Shown here: in pieces, positions 45,052-57,104 of the stretch | Layout: each line of letters starts with the position of its first letter | How positions within the stretch are numbered: the stretch's first letter is position 1 | Source of the DNA: Neoceratodus forsteri | Lineage: Eukaryota; Chordata; Ceratodontiformes; Ceratodontidae | DNA: 64,000 nucleotides | Direction of reading: 5' to 3' | Assembly (NCBI GenBank): GCA_016271365.2 | Contig: CM057454.1 | Span: 697,515,501-697,579,500, forward strand | Notes under the pieces: generated by a model | The model's input: only the letters and a program-made list of their open reading frames with translations | Told to the model about the DNA's origin: nothing | The model's database searches: none | Program-made: the position numbers and the translations under genes

Positions 45052-45631
45052 GCTGGCCCGGTGGCACAGAAGGTTGAGACACTGGATGCCACACCTCGAA
45101 CCATGCCGGCAACCTTGGTTTGGGAACGGACTCAGTTCGTCGGGAGCTGGCTTGGGAAGGAGAGGACTGAGCATCCAGAGGACTGCTCTCTCTCCTGGGA
45201 GGTGGGTGGGAAGCCCTATTCTAGTAGTGGCCCGGTGGAGACCAGGGGTACTACGCAGCGCAACACATGAGGGACAACCAGAAAAAAAGCAGAAAAACAG
45301 CTTCGGCACCACCAGATGATGGCCTCCATGCTCCATGTACCGCGGAAGCTCCAGGAGCATCCTTCACCACAGCAGAGCCTCCGGACTGTAGAAAAAAATA
45401 GTGTGCCAGGGTCTGCTGCCACCTGGTGCCTTCCCCCTTGGAGGAGGGGGACCCGCCCGGTGATGGAATACATCGGGACAAATCGGGGGTCAGCAGCAAT
45501 GTGTGTGTGGGAGGAGCTCCAGAAGAGGTCAGCTGAGGCATGGAAGCACTAGGTGGCCTGAAGGAGAGGTGGATGCCGGAGTGTGAGGGGAGGTAAAAAG
45601 AGTATACAACAACAACAAAAAAAAAAATGAG
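45052..45631 (+). mobile_element. long tRNA-derived SINE, family S1, copy c
   Basis: 9-bp duplication TTACCTCTA at 45043-45051 and 45632-45640. Head GCTGGCCCGGTGGCACAGAA (box A-like), GGTTTGGGAAC (box B-like), ends in an (AAC)n/A-run at 45606-45627. About 580 bp. Matches copy a (4598-5230) over the head region. Confidence 0.8.
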
Positions 45632-45651
45632 TTACCTCTAAAATCAATGGG

Positions 45652-48560
45652 CAAATAGAAACATAGAAACATAGAAGTTGACGGCAGATAAGGACCGCAA
45701 GGCCCATCCAGTCTGCCCATTTCTTTTTCTACCTTATAAATGTGCCATCGGCCTTTGCTCTGTCAGTGACCTATCTATTCATAGTCATTTGTATTGCTCC
45801 CTTATGCCTATCCCATGCCTGTTTGAAGTCCTGCACTGTATTCATAGCCACCACTTCTTGTGGTAAGCTATTCCATGCATCTACCACCCTTTCTGTGAAA
45901 AAGAATTTCCTCACATTCCCCTTAACCGTCCCTCCTCTAATCTCATGCTGTGTCCTCTTGTCCTGCTATTTTTCTTATATTTAAACATGTTAGACTCTTT
46001 CACCTTGTTTTATGCCCTTAAGGTGTTTAAATGTCTCGATCATATCACCTCTCTCCTCCTTTGCTCAAGGGTATACATATTGAGCTCCGTTAATCTGTCC
46101 TCATATGTCTTCTGATGCAGTCCCTGCACCATTTTTGGTTGCCCTCTCTGGACTGCCTCAATTTGGTTAATGTCCTTGTGAAGGTGTGGCCTCAATACTG
46201 CACGGTACTCCAGATGGGGCCTAACCAATGTCTTGTACAGAGGATTATTACCTTCTTACGACTTGTGATACCCCTACAATACACCCTAACACCCCCTAGC
46301 CTTACTCTACTGCTTTAGAGGTCTGCTTGGATGATTTTAGGACATCAGTGATGATGATGCCCAAGTCTCTTTCTTCCTTTGTGACTGCTAGCAACTCCTC
46401 TCCCAGCCTATAAGTGGCTTCGGGGTTTCTCTTCCTATGTGCATGATTTTACACTTCTTGCATTAAATCCCAGTTGCCACTCTTCTGACCATTTTGCTAG
46501 TTTATCCAGATCTCTTCTCATTCTGCCCACCCCATCTGGATCATCTACTCTGTTGCAGATCTTGATGTCATCTGCAAACAGACAAGCCTACCCTCAGTCC
46601 ATCTGCTAAGTCACTAATGAAGATGTTGAATAGGACTGGCCCCAGGACTGATCCCTGAGGTACCCACTTGTGACTTGCATCTCTTCTGACTGTATACCAT
46701 TTACCACCATTCTCTGTTTTCTGCCAGTCAACCAGTTTGCCACCAGTTGACCAACTTCTGACCCACCCCAGCCTACCTAGCTTATTTATCAATCTTCTAT
46801 GTGGAACAGTGTCAAAAGCTTGGCTGAAGTCAAGGTAGGTGACATCAACTGCTCCCCTTGGTCCACCACTCTGGTTACCCAGTCAAAGAAATCTATGAGA
46901 TTAGTTTGACAGGACCTTCCTTGTAAACCCATGCTGTCTTGGATCCTGTGCCCTATGGGATTCCAGGTGTTGCACTATCCTTTCTTAAGGAGTGCCTCCA
47001 TAATCTTGCCCACTACTGAGGTAAGACTGACTGGTCTGTAGTTTCCACCTCCCTGCTACCACTCTTGTGGAGCGGGATCACATGAGCCCTTCTCCAGTCT
47101 TCTGGACTCTCCTGTGCTCAGAGACTCACTAAACACTCTGCTAATGGCTCTGCTAGTTCCTCCTTTAGCTCCTTACATATCCTGGGATGTATGCCATCCG
47201 GTCCCATTGTCTTATCCACCTGAGCTTAGCAAGCTCAGGACCCTTTCTTTGTGAAGGAGTAGTGCTCCTACCTCCTCCTCCCTGTGTCCATGATGTTGAG
47301 CTGTGGGCCTGCCTCACCTTCTCTTCAGTAAATACTGAGCAAAGTATCTATTTAGGATAGATGCCTTTACAGGGTCCTCCTCCTCACATGCTCCTTTTCT
47401 CCATTAAGCTTAGCAATACCCCTCTGAACTTTCTCCTTTCACTAATGTATCTATAGAAAATCTTGTCACCTTCTTTTACTGTTCGTATTAGTGTTTCCTC
47501 AGTTTGGGACTTTGCCTGCCTTACTGCCTTACCTGCTTCCTTAGGGCAGTTTGGTATGCCTCCCTATCTTCATCCTGCTGTGTTCCCTTATATTTCCTGA
47601 AGGCCAGCCTTTTGGCTCTGACCTTTCTGCTACTGTATTTGAGAACCAAAGTGGTTTCCTCTTCTTTTGCACTTCCTTTCTGTCTAACACAATGGGATGT
47701 TGCTTCAAGTATTGTATCCTTAATGCTTGCCCACTTTGCCTGTACCTCCTCACCTGTGTTTCTCTTTGCCAGGGCTAGCTTAACTCTGTTGGCCATCTTA
47801 TCAAAGTCAGCTCCTCTGAAGTCCCATATTTTTGCCTTGGAATGGATGATTTAGATGTAGTAGCCAAATTGAACCATACCATGTGATGGTCACTGGCCCC
47901 AGGTGACCTTCTACCTGGAGATCTGTGATCCTTCTTTGTTAGTCAGTACTAGATCTAGGATAGCCCTGTCTCTGTGGGTTGCTGTACCAGTTGTTTGAGG
48001 CCCTCCCCTGCAGGGAATCCACTATGAGTCTAGTTCTGGCAGATGTTCCTGCTGGTATTGACCAACCTGTATCTGGCATGTTGAAGTCTCCCATTATCAG
48101 AACCTCCCTTTAGCTGTCATGTTTTGTATATCTTCTAACAGTAATGTGTCTATGTCCTCCCTCTGGTCTGGGGCCTGTAGACAACCCCAGTTCTTATGGC
48201 TGTCCCATTTCTGTTTCCAGGTGACCCACAGTTCTTCTGGCCCTTATGTGTATTCTGAATTTCTGTAGCTTTGATATTTTCATTAACATACAGCGCCACT
48301 CCTCCCCACTTTTTGCACCTCGGTCTCTTCTGAACAATACATAGCCAGGTACTGAAGTCTCCTAGTGGTTACTGGTAAACCACGTCTCACTAATTGCTAC
48401 TATGTCCAGTTTAGCCTCTGACATTATTGCCTGCAGGTCTGGGATCTTATTTCCCAGGCTGTGAGCATTTGTGTACATGATTTTCCATTGGCCAGATTTT
48501 GGTGTGTTAGTTGTTGGGTGAAGGTTTGGCATTACCCCTGTGCATCGTATGGGGAGACAA
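45652..48560 (-). pseudogene. CR1 ORF2 (endonuclease-reverse transcriptase)
   Basis: Endonuclease: YTNAHSLGNKIPDLQAIMSE, DIVAISETWFTSNH (~48400) and MGDFNMPDTGW (~48080). Linker AKWASIKDTILEATSH (~47740). RT: SGGKWYTVRRDA-type region, VPQGSVLGPVLFNIFISDLA (~46640), FADDIKICN (~46580; catalytic FADD intact but out of frame with the preceding block), and C-terminal LEYRAVLRPHLHKDI and LNMYTLEQRRRE. Multiple frameshifts. Confidence 0.8.
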
Positions 48561-48699
48561 ACCTTTTTTCTTACCTGGTGATGCAAATGAACGGCAAACA
48601 CGCTGAATTCCTGTTTGACCACTAGCTGAGGGGGGAGGGGTGTTCTTCCCATTCGAAGTATGGGGTGCAGCACCCCTCTCCCCATTTGCTAGTTTAAAT

Positions 48700-49690
48700 A
48701 TTCTGCAAAGACGTCAAACTTCTGCCCCAGTGCACTGACTCCTCTTTAGTCAGATGCAGTCCATCAAATTTAAAGAACTTTCGCTCCCAGAACTGTTGCC
48801 AGTTCCTACAAATCTGTGTCCTTTTCCTGGCACCAGTCCTTGAGCCACATGTTTAGCTCCCCTATCTCCCCTTCTCTGACCTTCCGTCCATCTGCTCCTT
48901 TCTCCCAGACTGGCAGGATCTCAGAGAAGGAGATGCCAGATGAAATAGATGATAGTTTGTCACCCAGCTTAGTCAGGTGTTCCTTGGTCTCCACAACTGA
49001 CCGGCTGGCGAGATCATTAGTCCCTATGTGTACTAGAACATCATTGTTTTCTCCTGCTTTGTGAACAATTTTAGCAATGCGGTCAGTGTCTCTCCATGCT
49101 GATGTACCTGGGAGACATCTGACCATCACCCCTGGCTGGAGATGGGTATCAACTCCCCGAATCATGGAGTCTCCTATGATCAGAAGTATTTTGGATTTCC
49201 TTTGTGCTTGTTTAGTTTTGGTTCCTGATTTGGGTGAGTATTGTTGTACTAACTCCTGTGCCACAGTGTCCTGCTCTGCAGTGTCTTCTGCCTCTTTATT
49301 TGATTTCAGAGATAGAGACAGATACCTGTTTGTAGTGTTTATATTGTTTTTTGGAGGTAATGTGTTGGAGAGCAGAGAGTGATGGGGCACCTGATTTGCT
49401 CCTCCTAACCACCTGCCAACCTCCTGGACCAACTACCCTTCAGGGTCGAGGTTTTTCTGTTGGATGCTGGGGAAATGGTGGGTGGTTCTTATAATGTATT
49501 TCCTCTTCAATATGAAATTTGAGGCGCAATCTCTGCCCATGCTGCCCGGAGCTGAGACCTAAGATCTCCAAAGGCCCAGCATGTAGGACAGTGTTCTAAA
49601 TCCTGTAAGACTGTCCTTCTGAAAATTGTTCACAGTACCTGCAGTTAATGAAATCCATTCCAATAAGTTGGTTTGTAACCTAGTCAGAGT
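48700..49690 (-). pseudogene. CR1 ORF1 with zinc finger and SGNH esterase domain
   Basis: 49432-48806 is one open frame of ~200 codons. SGNH-hydrolase blocks: LLIIGDSMIRGVD (nucleophile serine in GDS, ~49190), VHIGTNDLASR (HxGTND, ~49040) and, after a frame break, FKFDGLHLT (D-x2-H, ~48760). Upstream, FINCRYCEQF and EHCPTCWAFGDLRSQL (49660-49540) form the CxxC zinc-finger part seen in CR1 ORF1. An esterase in CR1 ORF1 is established; its role is thought to be membrane or lipid interaction. All three catalytic blocks survive. Confidence 0.8.
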
Positions 49691-49700
49691 AATTAGAAGG

Positions 49701-50432
49701 AAAAAAGGAAAAAACTGCAAGTAATGGTTTAATTGTGCTTTGTTTAACTTGTTATAACAAGTTAAATTACTAGTGCCCTGTAAATGAGATCACCTTGTGG
49801 AGGCCCCACTGATCCGCCCCTTCCTGCTCTGCCACAGGAAATGTCACAACTGTGGTACCCTATAAAAGGAGTATAGCGTGGGGTGGTTGGGGATGGGGTT
49901 GGGTGGCTGGGCCCTTCCCCTGCCTAAAAAGAAGAACCACGGATGAAAGAACAAGGAGGTAAGAGCTGAAACAATCAGTCAACAACAAATGCAGTAACCC
50001 TGAAAGCTTATCCTAATGTTAGATAAAACTGTAAAACCTGTAAAGCACCACCTGTAATAATTTCAGAGAAGATATACCTGTAAGAAACACTTTGCTCCAG
50101 AGAAAAATAAAGCAGTAACAGAAGATATACCTTGCAAAGACAATTTGAATCAGAAGATTACAGCAGTAATCTGTTAGCATACACCTGTAGGCACACCTTG
50201 TAATAATGCAGAAGAAGGTATACCAGCAACAACAATTTGAATCAGAGAAAAAATAAAGCAATGAAATGTTAGCAACAAACAGTAGCAATCCCTGTGAGTA
50301 AAAAATAAAAACACCACCACACAGTAAATCTGCTTAGCCAAACTAAGTCTTAATCCTTCTCCCTTGCTCTGGTAAGTTTCTCTACTCTGCCTTTCAAGCA
50401 GTCTTAGAAGGAAAGAGCTCAGGTGAAGCTAG
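49701..50432. other. unassigned A-rich block with TATA box and imperfect repeats
   Basis: CCTATAAAAGGAG at 49859-49871 with an upstream CACAACTGTGG, then A-rich sequence with repeated GAAGATATACC / CAATTTGAATCAGA / AATAAAGCA (50069, 50120, 50214; spacing ~50-95 bp). It could be the Penelope element's regulatory part or an LTR-like remnant. No termini were identified. Confidence 0.35.
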
Positions 50433-51545
50433 GTGCCTTGGCCAGCAAACCAAGTCTTCTACCTCTACAAATATCCATGTGGAAATTGTAAGTATTGTTC
50501 TTCAATTCTGATGAGCAATACTTTTGCAACAATAAATGCACATAAAACCTATGAATCCAGATCATTTTTGAACTGCATAACTGAGGACTTAGTGTATTTG
50601 GATACATGTAGGTGTGGTGCCTTCTATATAGGCAAAACTACTTGTTCCCTTAAAATATGTATGGGGGAACATATGAGAAGTACTGCAAGTCAGGATGAAA
50701 AAAAATGCATTGGCAAAACATTGCAAGAGAAAATGTGGGGATGGCAGGGAACACCAGTTAAAATTTTATGGAGTGGAATTGGTAAGGATGGGACCTGGGG
50801 GGAATGTTAATGGCAAGCTTTTGGAACGTGAGGTGTTCTGGATCCATACCCTCGGTGGATTGAAGCATCCTGGGTTAAATGATAAAATAGATGTGATGCC
50901 TCTAATCAAAAAGAGAACGAAATAATGATAAAAAAAAAACAGGAGATGTAAAAGAATTATTATAACGCAACAATAATACAAGAAAAAGATGTGCAGTGCT
51001 TATTGTGTGCTTTTTTTCCCTTCTTCCTTGTAGGTGGTTCAGTATAAGATAAAACTGGGAACAATGCAAGAAGCTGTAATTCCCATGGTTTTAGCATCTG
51101 ACTGTTAAAATAAGTGAACAAGTCAGTGACATTGGCTTTCACCCATAGACATAAGGATTTTCTATTACTACTGTAATGAATGAAATATAGAAGTTCAACA
51201 TTTTTTGAAAAATAGTTTTACATTTTGATGGCCATATTTATGAATTAGTTGTCAAGCCCATTTAGGGGGTTAATATGTACTTACATATAGTCGTCGTTAG
51301 AAATACCTTTTTCATTAAAAATGCTATTTATGAATTGTACTGGAACTGCTTTTGGGTGTTTGGTGTTTTAAAAGTATTGTCTTTATAATACACTGTCAAT
51401 TAAGTGTATGTGAATATGTGGGACACCATCCTCCTGAGGATGCACATGTGTCAAAACTGGTTGAGGGTGTTTTCAAGAGTTGTTGGTCGGCTGCAGTTGC
51501 AATCTTGCATGAATAAATGTTGTCAAACACAATAATCTGTGGTGC

Positions 51546-52540
51546 ATTTGTTTGTTTCCCTGGTGTCTAGTGGTCCCTCCACCCTCTGATCACTGTCTCT
51601 GTAATGTTCCATTATTTCCATGGTATCTAGTGGCACACCCCCACCCTCTGATCAACATCCCCATAATGTTATAATGTTTCCTTGTTGTCTAGTGGTCCCT
51701 CATCCTCTGACCCCCATCCCCGTATTGTGTCACTATCACCTGTAAAAAAGAAAATCATCCCTCAATGTTTTTTTTAACCTGTAAAAAAGAAAATGTCCAC
51801 TTGCCAGTCTTACCCCCCACCCCAACCTCCCACTCAGCCGTCACCATCTGACACCCCCACACACCCTCACTCACCTGAACAGGTCCCTGGGTGAAGATTC
51901 ATTCTCGATTGAAGGCACATCTTGCTGCTGGAACTACTGACTGCAATATGAGAAACTAAGGTAAGTGTGGTTCAATATATTTCAATGAGACTTTGAGCTT
52001 TGATGCATAACTGTCAGTTTTGCATACTTTGGACCTGGACTTTCAGCATGGTCTTTGTGGGACCCCACCTCATGACCAATGGCACTGTAATTATACAAAT
52101 CAGGCCCAAAAGGTGATTTTGCACTCATGTTGTGAAATCACCTTCTGGGCATGATTTGAGATTTTTCACCACTCCTTGTTCATCATCTGAATTCATAAGA
52201 AGGCTATGATGAAACTGTGAGGTCAAAATATGTAAAAATGACAAACTTACGAGTGGACATTGAAATTTGCTACACTCTTAACTTTGGTAATTTTCAACAT
52301 TTTACCTTAAATTTTCAACGTAGACATTTTTTACCCCACCTCATAAAAATGACAGCTGCCATTTTTCAATCCTGGCCAAAATGTGTTTTCCCACCTGGGT
52401 CACAGAATGACATTTTGCTGGTGTGGAATCACATTTCTGTGGGGATTTCAAAACTTTCACCAATGGGGGCCATGAGGAGGGGTGAAGCAGCCCCTCACTT
52501 TTTATCGGCTATATCACTACAATCATGTTGCTTGCATCCA
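51546..52540. mobile_element. palindromic non-autonomous element, family P, copy 3
   Basis: Same order as copy 1: minisatellite (51546-51720, TTTCCCTGGTGTCTAGTGG units as in 17685-18405), ACCTGTAAAAAAGAAAATGTCCAC box, CTCACCTGAACAG segment, hairpin 52059-52165 (right arm partly lost), ~300-bp segment with GCTGCCATTTTTCAATCCTGGCC. A Penelope 3' end abuts its left side. Confidence 0.6.
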
Positions 52541-53135
52541 TAATTTGTTCATTGTAGTAAACATTGGCTTTTGAAGACACTTACAGGAGAATGCAGGAGA
52601 AACAGCAGCACAAACTGAACATTCCAGCAGATCAAGAGGTCCCTGATGTCATCAGAACCCCAAGATGGAAACCCAGTCAAGTTGTGTGTGGTTGTCCAGG
52701 TGTTATTTTGTATAGTATATGGTCTGAAACATAACACAGAAAATTCTGCATTTTTCTTCCACAAAAATCTCTGTTTAATTTTTTTATTATAAAAAAAAAC
52801 AGAAACCTACCCTCACTTAGCTACTGAAAAACCTCCTGCATGATGGGTAGGTTTATATTTCTTTTTAAATGATAAAACAACATAAGACTTTGTGTTCGGG
52901 GAGGGTCTGAATTATGTGAGTGTTTGGAAAATGAAAGTAAAAGAGCTGGTTGTACGAGTTTCCATTCTAATCAAAAGCCTGCTGTACCACAGAATAGTAC
53001 AGCAACATTCTATGAGCATTTGTCTGCGGTGCAACAGCTTATTAGTTAGGACGTAAATCCGTGCACAACAAGGTGTCACAATATACAGCCACAAAAATTT
53101 TTTTTTAAACTAAAAGTTAACTAAACTTTGTACAC
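52541..53135. other. hairpin-rich repeat block B, copy 2
   Basis: Collinear with 16547-17030. Contains the GATGGAAACCCAGTCAAGTTG end of the hairpin arm and CTGTACCACAG..GTGCAACAGC. The Harbinger inserted at its right edge. Confidence 0.5.
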
Positions 53136-53661
53136 TGTGGCCCAGATATTCAAAAGAGTTGAGCCATGCACAATAGGGTTGCGCCTGCGCAAGTCTGAAA
53201 TTGCACTATTCTGTGATATTCTGCAGGAGACAGTTGCGCCCCCGAAAACATGCTGAGCAAAAGTGCAATGATAATGAGGGCATGCGCAACCGAAGGGGGA
53301 GGAACCATGCATAAATGGCGCAGTGTGATATTCAAAGACTTGCGCCATGCGCAATAGTGGAGCAAGCAGAAGTTGCGCCATAGCGGAAATGAGACAAATT
53401 AAAAAGGAGCAAGGACGAGGTGCAAGAACGCTAGAGGAAGCCACATGTGTCAGAGGCAGAGGCAGACAGACAGGGCAGGAGGCACAAACAGGGCAGGCCA
53501 GGGAAAGGTCACTCTGAACAGCCAGGCACAGGGAAGGTGTGGGGAGCCACACAGCACAGAGACCAGCACAGGCAGGTGTACCCGGTGCAGGGGAGGTAGC
53601 AGCCAGGACAGCGGGGGAATACAGCAACAGCTGCCGGGGGGGGTGAACACAAGCCAGGGAC

Positions 53662-54853
53662 ATGGCCAGTGCCACCTTCCACATGGAGGCCATAATGAGG
53701 GGGGTGAGAAGGTGGGTGGCAGGGGGGCATGGCCGTGGAAGGGCCCGTTGGCGGTATGCCCCCAACAGGCAGTACCAAGCCCGCACCAGCTTTGAGCTGT
53801 ACAGTGATACTGAGATTGTGGGCCAGTACCACCTGAACAGGGCAATTCTGAAGCGGCTCTGTGAGCTGTGCAGTGATGTGATGCAGGCACCCATACGACA
53901 GAGCCATGCCCTGTCAGTGGAGACCAAGGTAAAAGCCTGCATGTGCTTGCTTGCCACAGGTACCTTCCAGAGACCAACTGGGGACACCACAGGCATAACC
54001 CAGTTGGCCACATCATGCCACCTCACCCAATTCCTCAGCGCACTGCTGCCACATGCTGAGGAGTACATCCATTTCCCCAGCACAACGGCTGAGCGCACAG
54101 CAAACATACAGGAGTTCCACAGGGTAGCATGTATGCCTGGCATGCTAGGGGCAATAGACTGCACCCATGTGGCCATACTTACACCACCTGGCCCTGAGGG
54201 AGCCACATACATAAATCGCAAGGGGCTATGCCAGCATCAACTGCCAGGTGGTGTGCAATGCCAGGGGGTGCATCATCAATGTCTGTGCCATGCACCCTGG
54301 GGTAGCACATGATTCTTTCATCTGGCACCAGTCGGCACTGTGCCACAGATTCGAGAGTGGGGACATCCCCACTGGACACCTAGTGGGTGAGTATGCAAAC
54401 CACATGGACAATCATAGGGCCTGTGGGGGCATGGCCAGTGGTGGCATGGGTAGTGGCCTACATGGCCTGGGGCAGGGCGATGCTGATCACCAAACTAACC
54501 TCAACTCTCTACACACAGGTGACAGTGGATACCCACTCCGTCCCTGGCTGCTCACACCCTACAGGTTGCCCACGACTCCATCGCAGCAATGCTAAAATGA
54601 GGCACACGCCACCACATGTAATGTCATCGAGTGGGTGTTCAGGATACTGAAGGCATGTTTCCATTGCCTGGACACCTCCAGCGGTGCCCTACAGTACAGC
54701 CCCTCAAAGGCCTGTGGGATATTCCTGGCCTGTTGCATCCTGCACAACATGGCCAATGAATGTGGGATAGCTGTACAGGTTGAAGAGGGGGAAAGCGATG
54801 GGGACGATGGGGACACTGGTGATGATGGTGATGGGCAGCCCCCCCTTGGCTGA
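53662..54853 (+). pseudogene. HARBI1-like: HARBI1-like Harbinger transposase, two exons
   Basis: IS5-type DDE transposase that cuts and joins the element ends. Exon 1 53662-54386, intron 54387-54518 (GTGAGT..ACACAG), exon 2 54519-54853; ~353 codons, as expected for HARBI1 proteins. N-terminal helix region (SFELYSDTEIVGQYHLNRAI, TGTFQRPTGDTTGITQLATS), catalytic D in GAIDCTHVAI (54157), YINRKG, HDSFIWHQS, second D in GDSGYPLRPWLLTPY (54521), E in VIEWVFRILK (54629), then LHNMANE and an acidic tail. Two lesions: a +1 frameshift near 54227 inside INRKG..INCQVV, and TAA at 54593 where a tyrosine codon (YNEAH) is expected. The catalytic residues survive. Confidence 0.92.
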
Positions 54854-55081
54854 TGGGACCCCTGACTGCTCCGGCTGGCACAGCTGCACCAGGACACCAC
54901 CATGGAGGAGCACTTTAGCCAACCCAGGTAAGTCTTGGGGCCATGTGCAACCACCAGTGGCCAAGACACAACCCAAAAACATGCATGGACACACACCGGG
55001 GGTGCATTCCATCAAGGGAAGTTGCAGGGCATAGAGGCACACACAGCCAGGGATGGGTGAGGATTAACATGCCACACTGAA

Positions 55082-55114
<33 letters not shown>

Positions 55115-55423
55115 GCAACAAACATGCACAGAGGGCAGAAGGCACACCGACCCAGAATGCACACCCTAGCAACACACATGTCCACAGGCCACCACGCCCA
55201 CTGCCTGTCCATGTGTGTGTGTCAGATGCTGAGCACCATTGCACATTGGTGTACAGCGCAATGCAAGCATCATCATGCACACGCAACTGCGGACAGTAGC
55301 CGGGAGGGTGTGCAGGTGGACTGTGTGTCCGCATGCAGGGCTGGGTACCCACCTGTGCACTGCCCACTGACACACACAATGCACACAGGGCAGCACCAGA
55401 CAGTAGCCATGCTGGGAGACAGG
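54854..55423. other. spacer between converging Harbinger genes
   Basis: Non-coding interval between the 3' ends of the transposase (+) and Myb-like A (-). Holds an (AC)14 microsatellite at 55084-55112. ORFs here are low-complexity. Confidence 0.6.
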
Positions 55424-57104
55424 TCAGTCCCACAACACAGTGCCACGGCTGCCACAGATGCGTGGGCAGCCCTGCTGAGACCCACCAGCACTGGCAGGCT
55501 GACCACTGGCCTCATGGGGTGGCATCGATGGTCCCCCAGGGGTTCCACTGCATGAAAATGACTGTGCCCATGCAGGGGTCTGCAGCACACCGAACATGCC
55601 TGCACCAGGAGTGCTCGGGATGCCCACAGCTGAACCAGGCATCGATAGGGTGGGAGTCGCATGATGCCAGGAATGGGGGGTGGATAGTGCACTGCATGGT
55701 GTCCGCGATGCATGGGCACCTGACTGTGTGCCCATTGTGGCCATGACAGCAATGAACGCCTGTGCATGCCTGTCAATGGCAGCGGTCACATCCTCCCGCA
55801 AATGGTCCATCCATGCCATGAGCAATTCGGCGTCCCTGCTGCGACGCTCCTCTGCCCAATCCAGAGACACACGCAGTGCATCCACAGACGTCGCAAGCCT
55901 CATCTGCTGCTGGACCGATGCTCGCAGTAGGTGGGTATGCTCGTCCAAGAGGTCATCAGCATCCTCGGCATCCTGTCCCTCAGGGTGTGCAAGGCCCTGA
56001 TGCTCAGCACCCCTTGAGGTTGGATGCTGCGCAACAGGACCAGGTCTGGGCATGTCCACAGGTGGTGCACAGATGCTGCTGCTGAACTCTGTACCCCCAA
56101 GCCCAGTGGGTGACTCCTGATGCTGCCCCTCCAGCTGCCACACCCCAGGGATCAGTGGTGCCACCGCAGTGGCTGCAACAGTCCCACTGTCCTGAACAGA
56201 CACCAGTGCTGTCCCACTGGTGCTAACAGGTACAGTCTGGGACTGTGCTGACATGCAGGCCTCCATGGCGGCACCACCCACAGCCATGGGCACGAATTGC
56301 CCTGCTGTGTGTTCATCCTGTGGCACACATGTGTCACTGCCCATGAAGGTCATGTCATCATCACTGGTGCCGGACTCTGCCCCGGCCACAGCATGAGCTT
56401 GCTGGCATCCGTGGATGCCAGCATGCTGGGACACAGGCTGGGCTTCCTCCACACCTATCACAATGACATCAGTGTGGACAGCCAGGCGGCCCCACTGTCG
56501 CAATGATCCACATATACCTGTGGAGGTGGATGGTCCCACCTCCGACTCCATCTGACTGTTTGCAGTGGACATGCACACCACCGCTGACCCATGCAGATGC
56601 TCAGGATCTGTAAGGGAAAGCAAAGTCGCTGTACCACGTGTGACCTACCCTGGCCCCCCAGACAGACCATGACTTACCATGCAGTGATGGGCCACCACCC
56701 GTCTGGAAGCCTCCACCCAGAACACCCTCAATGGCACTTTGCTGCATGCTTCTGGCAAGCCTGTCCTCTGCTGGGGTGAGCTGTACCACCTCCGGCTGTC
56801 CCCCACCTGTTGCAGCACGTGCTGCCCTGATGGCAGCCACCTTCTCCTTTACCCTCCTCCTGTCCATGCCCATCTTCTTCTTACACTCCTGCATGGAGCG
56901 CTGGTGGCTGCCATGCAGGTTCATGGCACGTGCCACCTCCTCTCATGCAGTAGTGCGGGCCTGAGGGGTTCCCCACCATCCACTGAGCAGTGGCTCCTGA
57001 TCCAGGTAGGCCTCAAAAAGGGCCTCTGTTTCAGCCTTTGTAAAATTTGGCCTCCTTCTCCTCCCACCACTGTTTTCCTCCTCTCCAACAACATGCTCAG
57101 TCAT
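55424..57104 (-). pseudogene. Harbinger Myb/SANT-like protein A, two exons
   Basis: Exon 1 57104-56678 (ATG at 57104), intron 56677-56608 (GTAAGT..TTACAG), exon 2 56607-55424 ending TAG/stop after VLWD; 427 + 1,184 nt = 536 codons plus stop, in frame across the junction. N-terminal Myb/SANT-like DNA-binding domain (NFTKAETEALFEAYLDQEPL, EEVARAMNLHG, RSMQECKKKMGMDRRRVKEK), as in NAIF1/MSANTD-type partners that take the transposase to the nucleus and the element ends. The middle is Gly/Ser/Thr-rich and likely disordered; a helical segment near the C-terminus (TSVDALRVSLDWAEERRSRD, MDHLREDVTAAIDRH) may oligomerise. One lesion: TGA at ~56945 inside the Myb domain, a likely CGA-to-TGA change. Confidence 0.88.

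Larger units (their letters stand above)
45652..49700 (-). mobile_element. CR1-like LINE F, ~4.0 kb, near complete
   Basis: 3' end at the left with AGAAACATAGAAACATAGAAG and the GGCAGATAAGGACC..CCATCCAGTCTGCCCA block. Both ORFs present in order, ORF1 right, ORF2 left. The 5' end is placed where the ORF1 N-terminal zinc-finger coding fades. Confidence 0.85.
44734..50925 (+). pseudogene. Penelope-like RT/GIY-YIG protein, fragments
   Basis: PLE proteins couple a telomerase-related RT to a C-terminal GIY-YIG nuclease. 50433-50810 reads PCGNCKYCSS, then INAHKTYESRSFLNCITEDL, VYLDTCRCGAFYIGKTTCSL and KICMGEHMRS: a CxxC linker, the Y..YIGKT core and the EH of the catalytic motif. The first tyrosine of GIY appears as VYLDTC, usual for PLEs. 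The frame continues shifted at 50695-50925 (CKRKCGDGREHQLKFYG, VFWIHTLGGLKHPGLND). Truncated and frameshifted. Confidence 0.75.
44690..51545 (+). mobile_element. Penelope-like element, split by SINE and CR1
   Basis: 44690-45051 encodes the segment between RT and endonuclease (VEKIIRKHWHLLSLDPRLKE, then SRGTTIGDRVTHSY). 50433-51545 encodes GIY-YIG and the 3' UTR. Between them lie a SINE with its own duplication, a 4-kb antisense CR1 and an unassigned 0.7 kb. The RT palm is missing (5' truncated). Assignment of both blocks to one copy is inferred from order and orientation. Confidence 0.65.

Noticed and set aside
49859..49871. host gene promoter (TATA box)
   Set aside because: No downstream exon; surrounding repeats suggest a transposon origin.
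53121..54221. 366-codon minus-strand ORF
   Set aside because: Antisense shadow of the HARBI1-like exon 1 in GC-rich sequence; no domain.
55424..56623. host transcription factor gene
   Set aside because: It lies within Harbinger termini, is joined in phase to a Myb-like exon typical of these transposons, and carries a stop.
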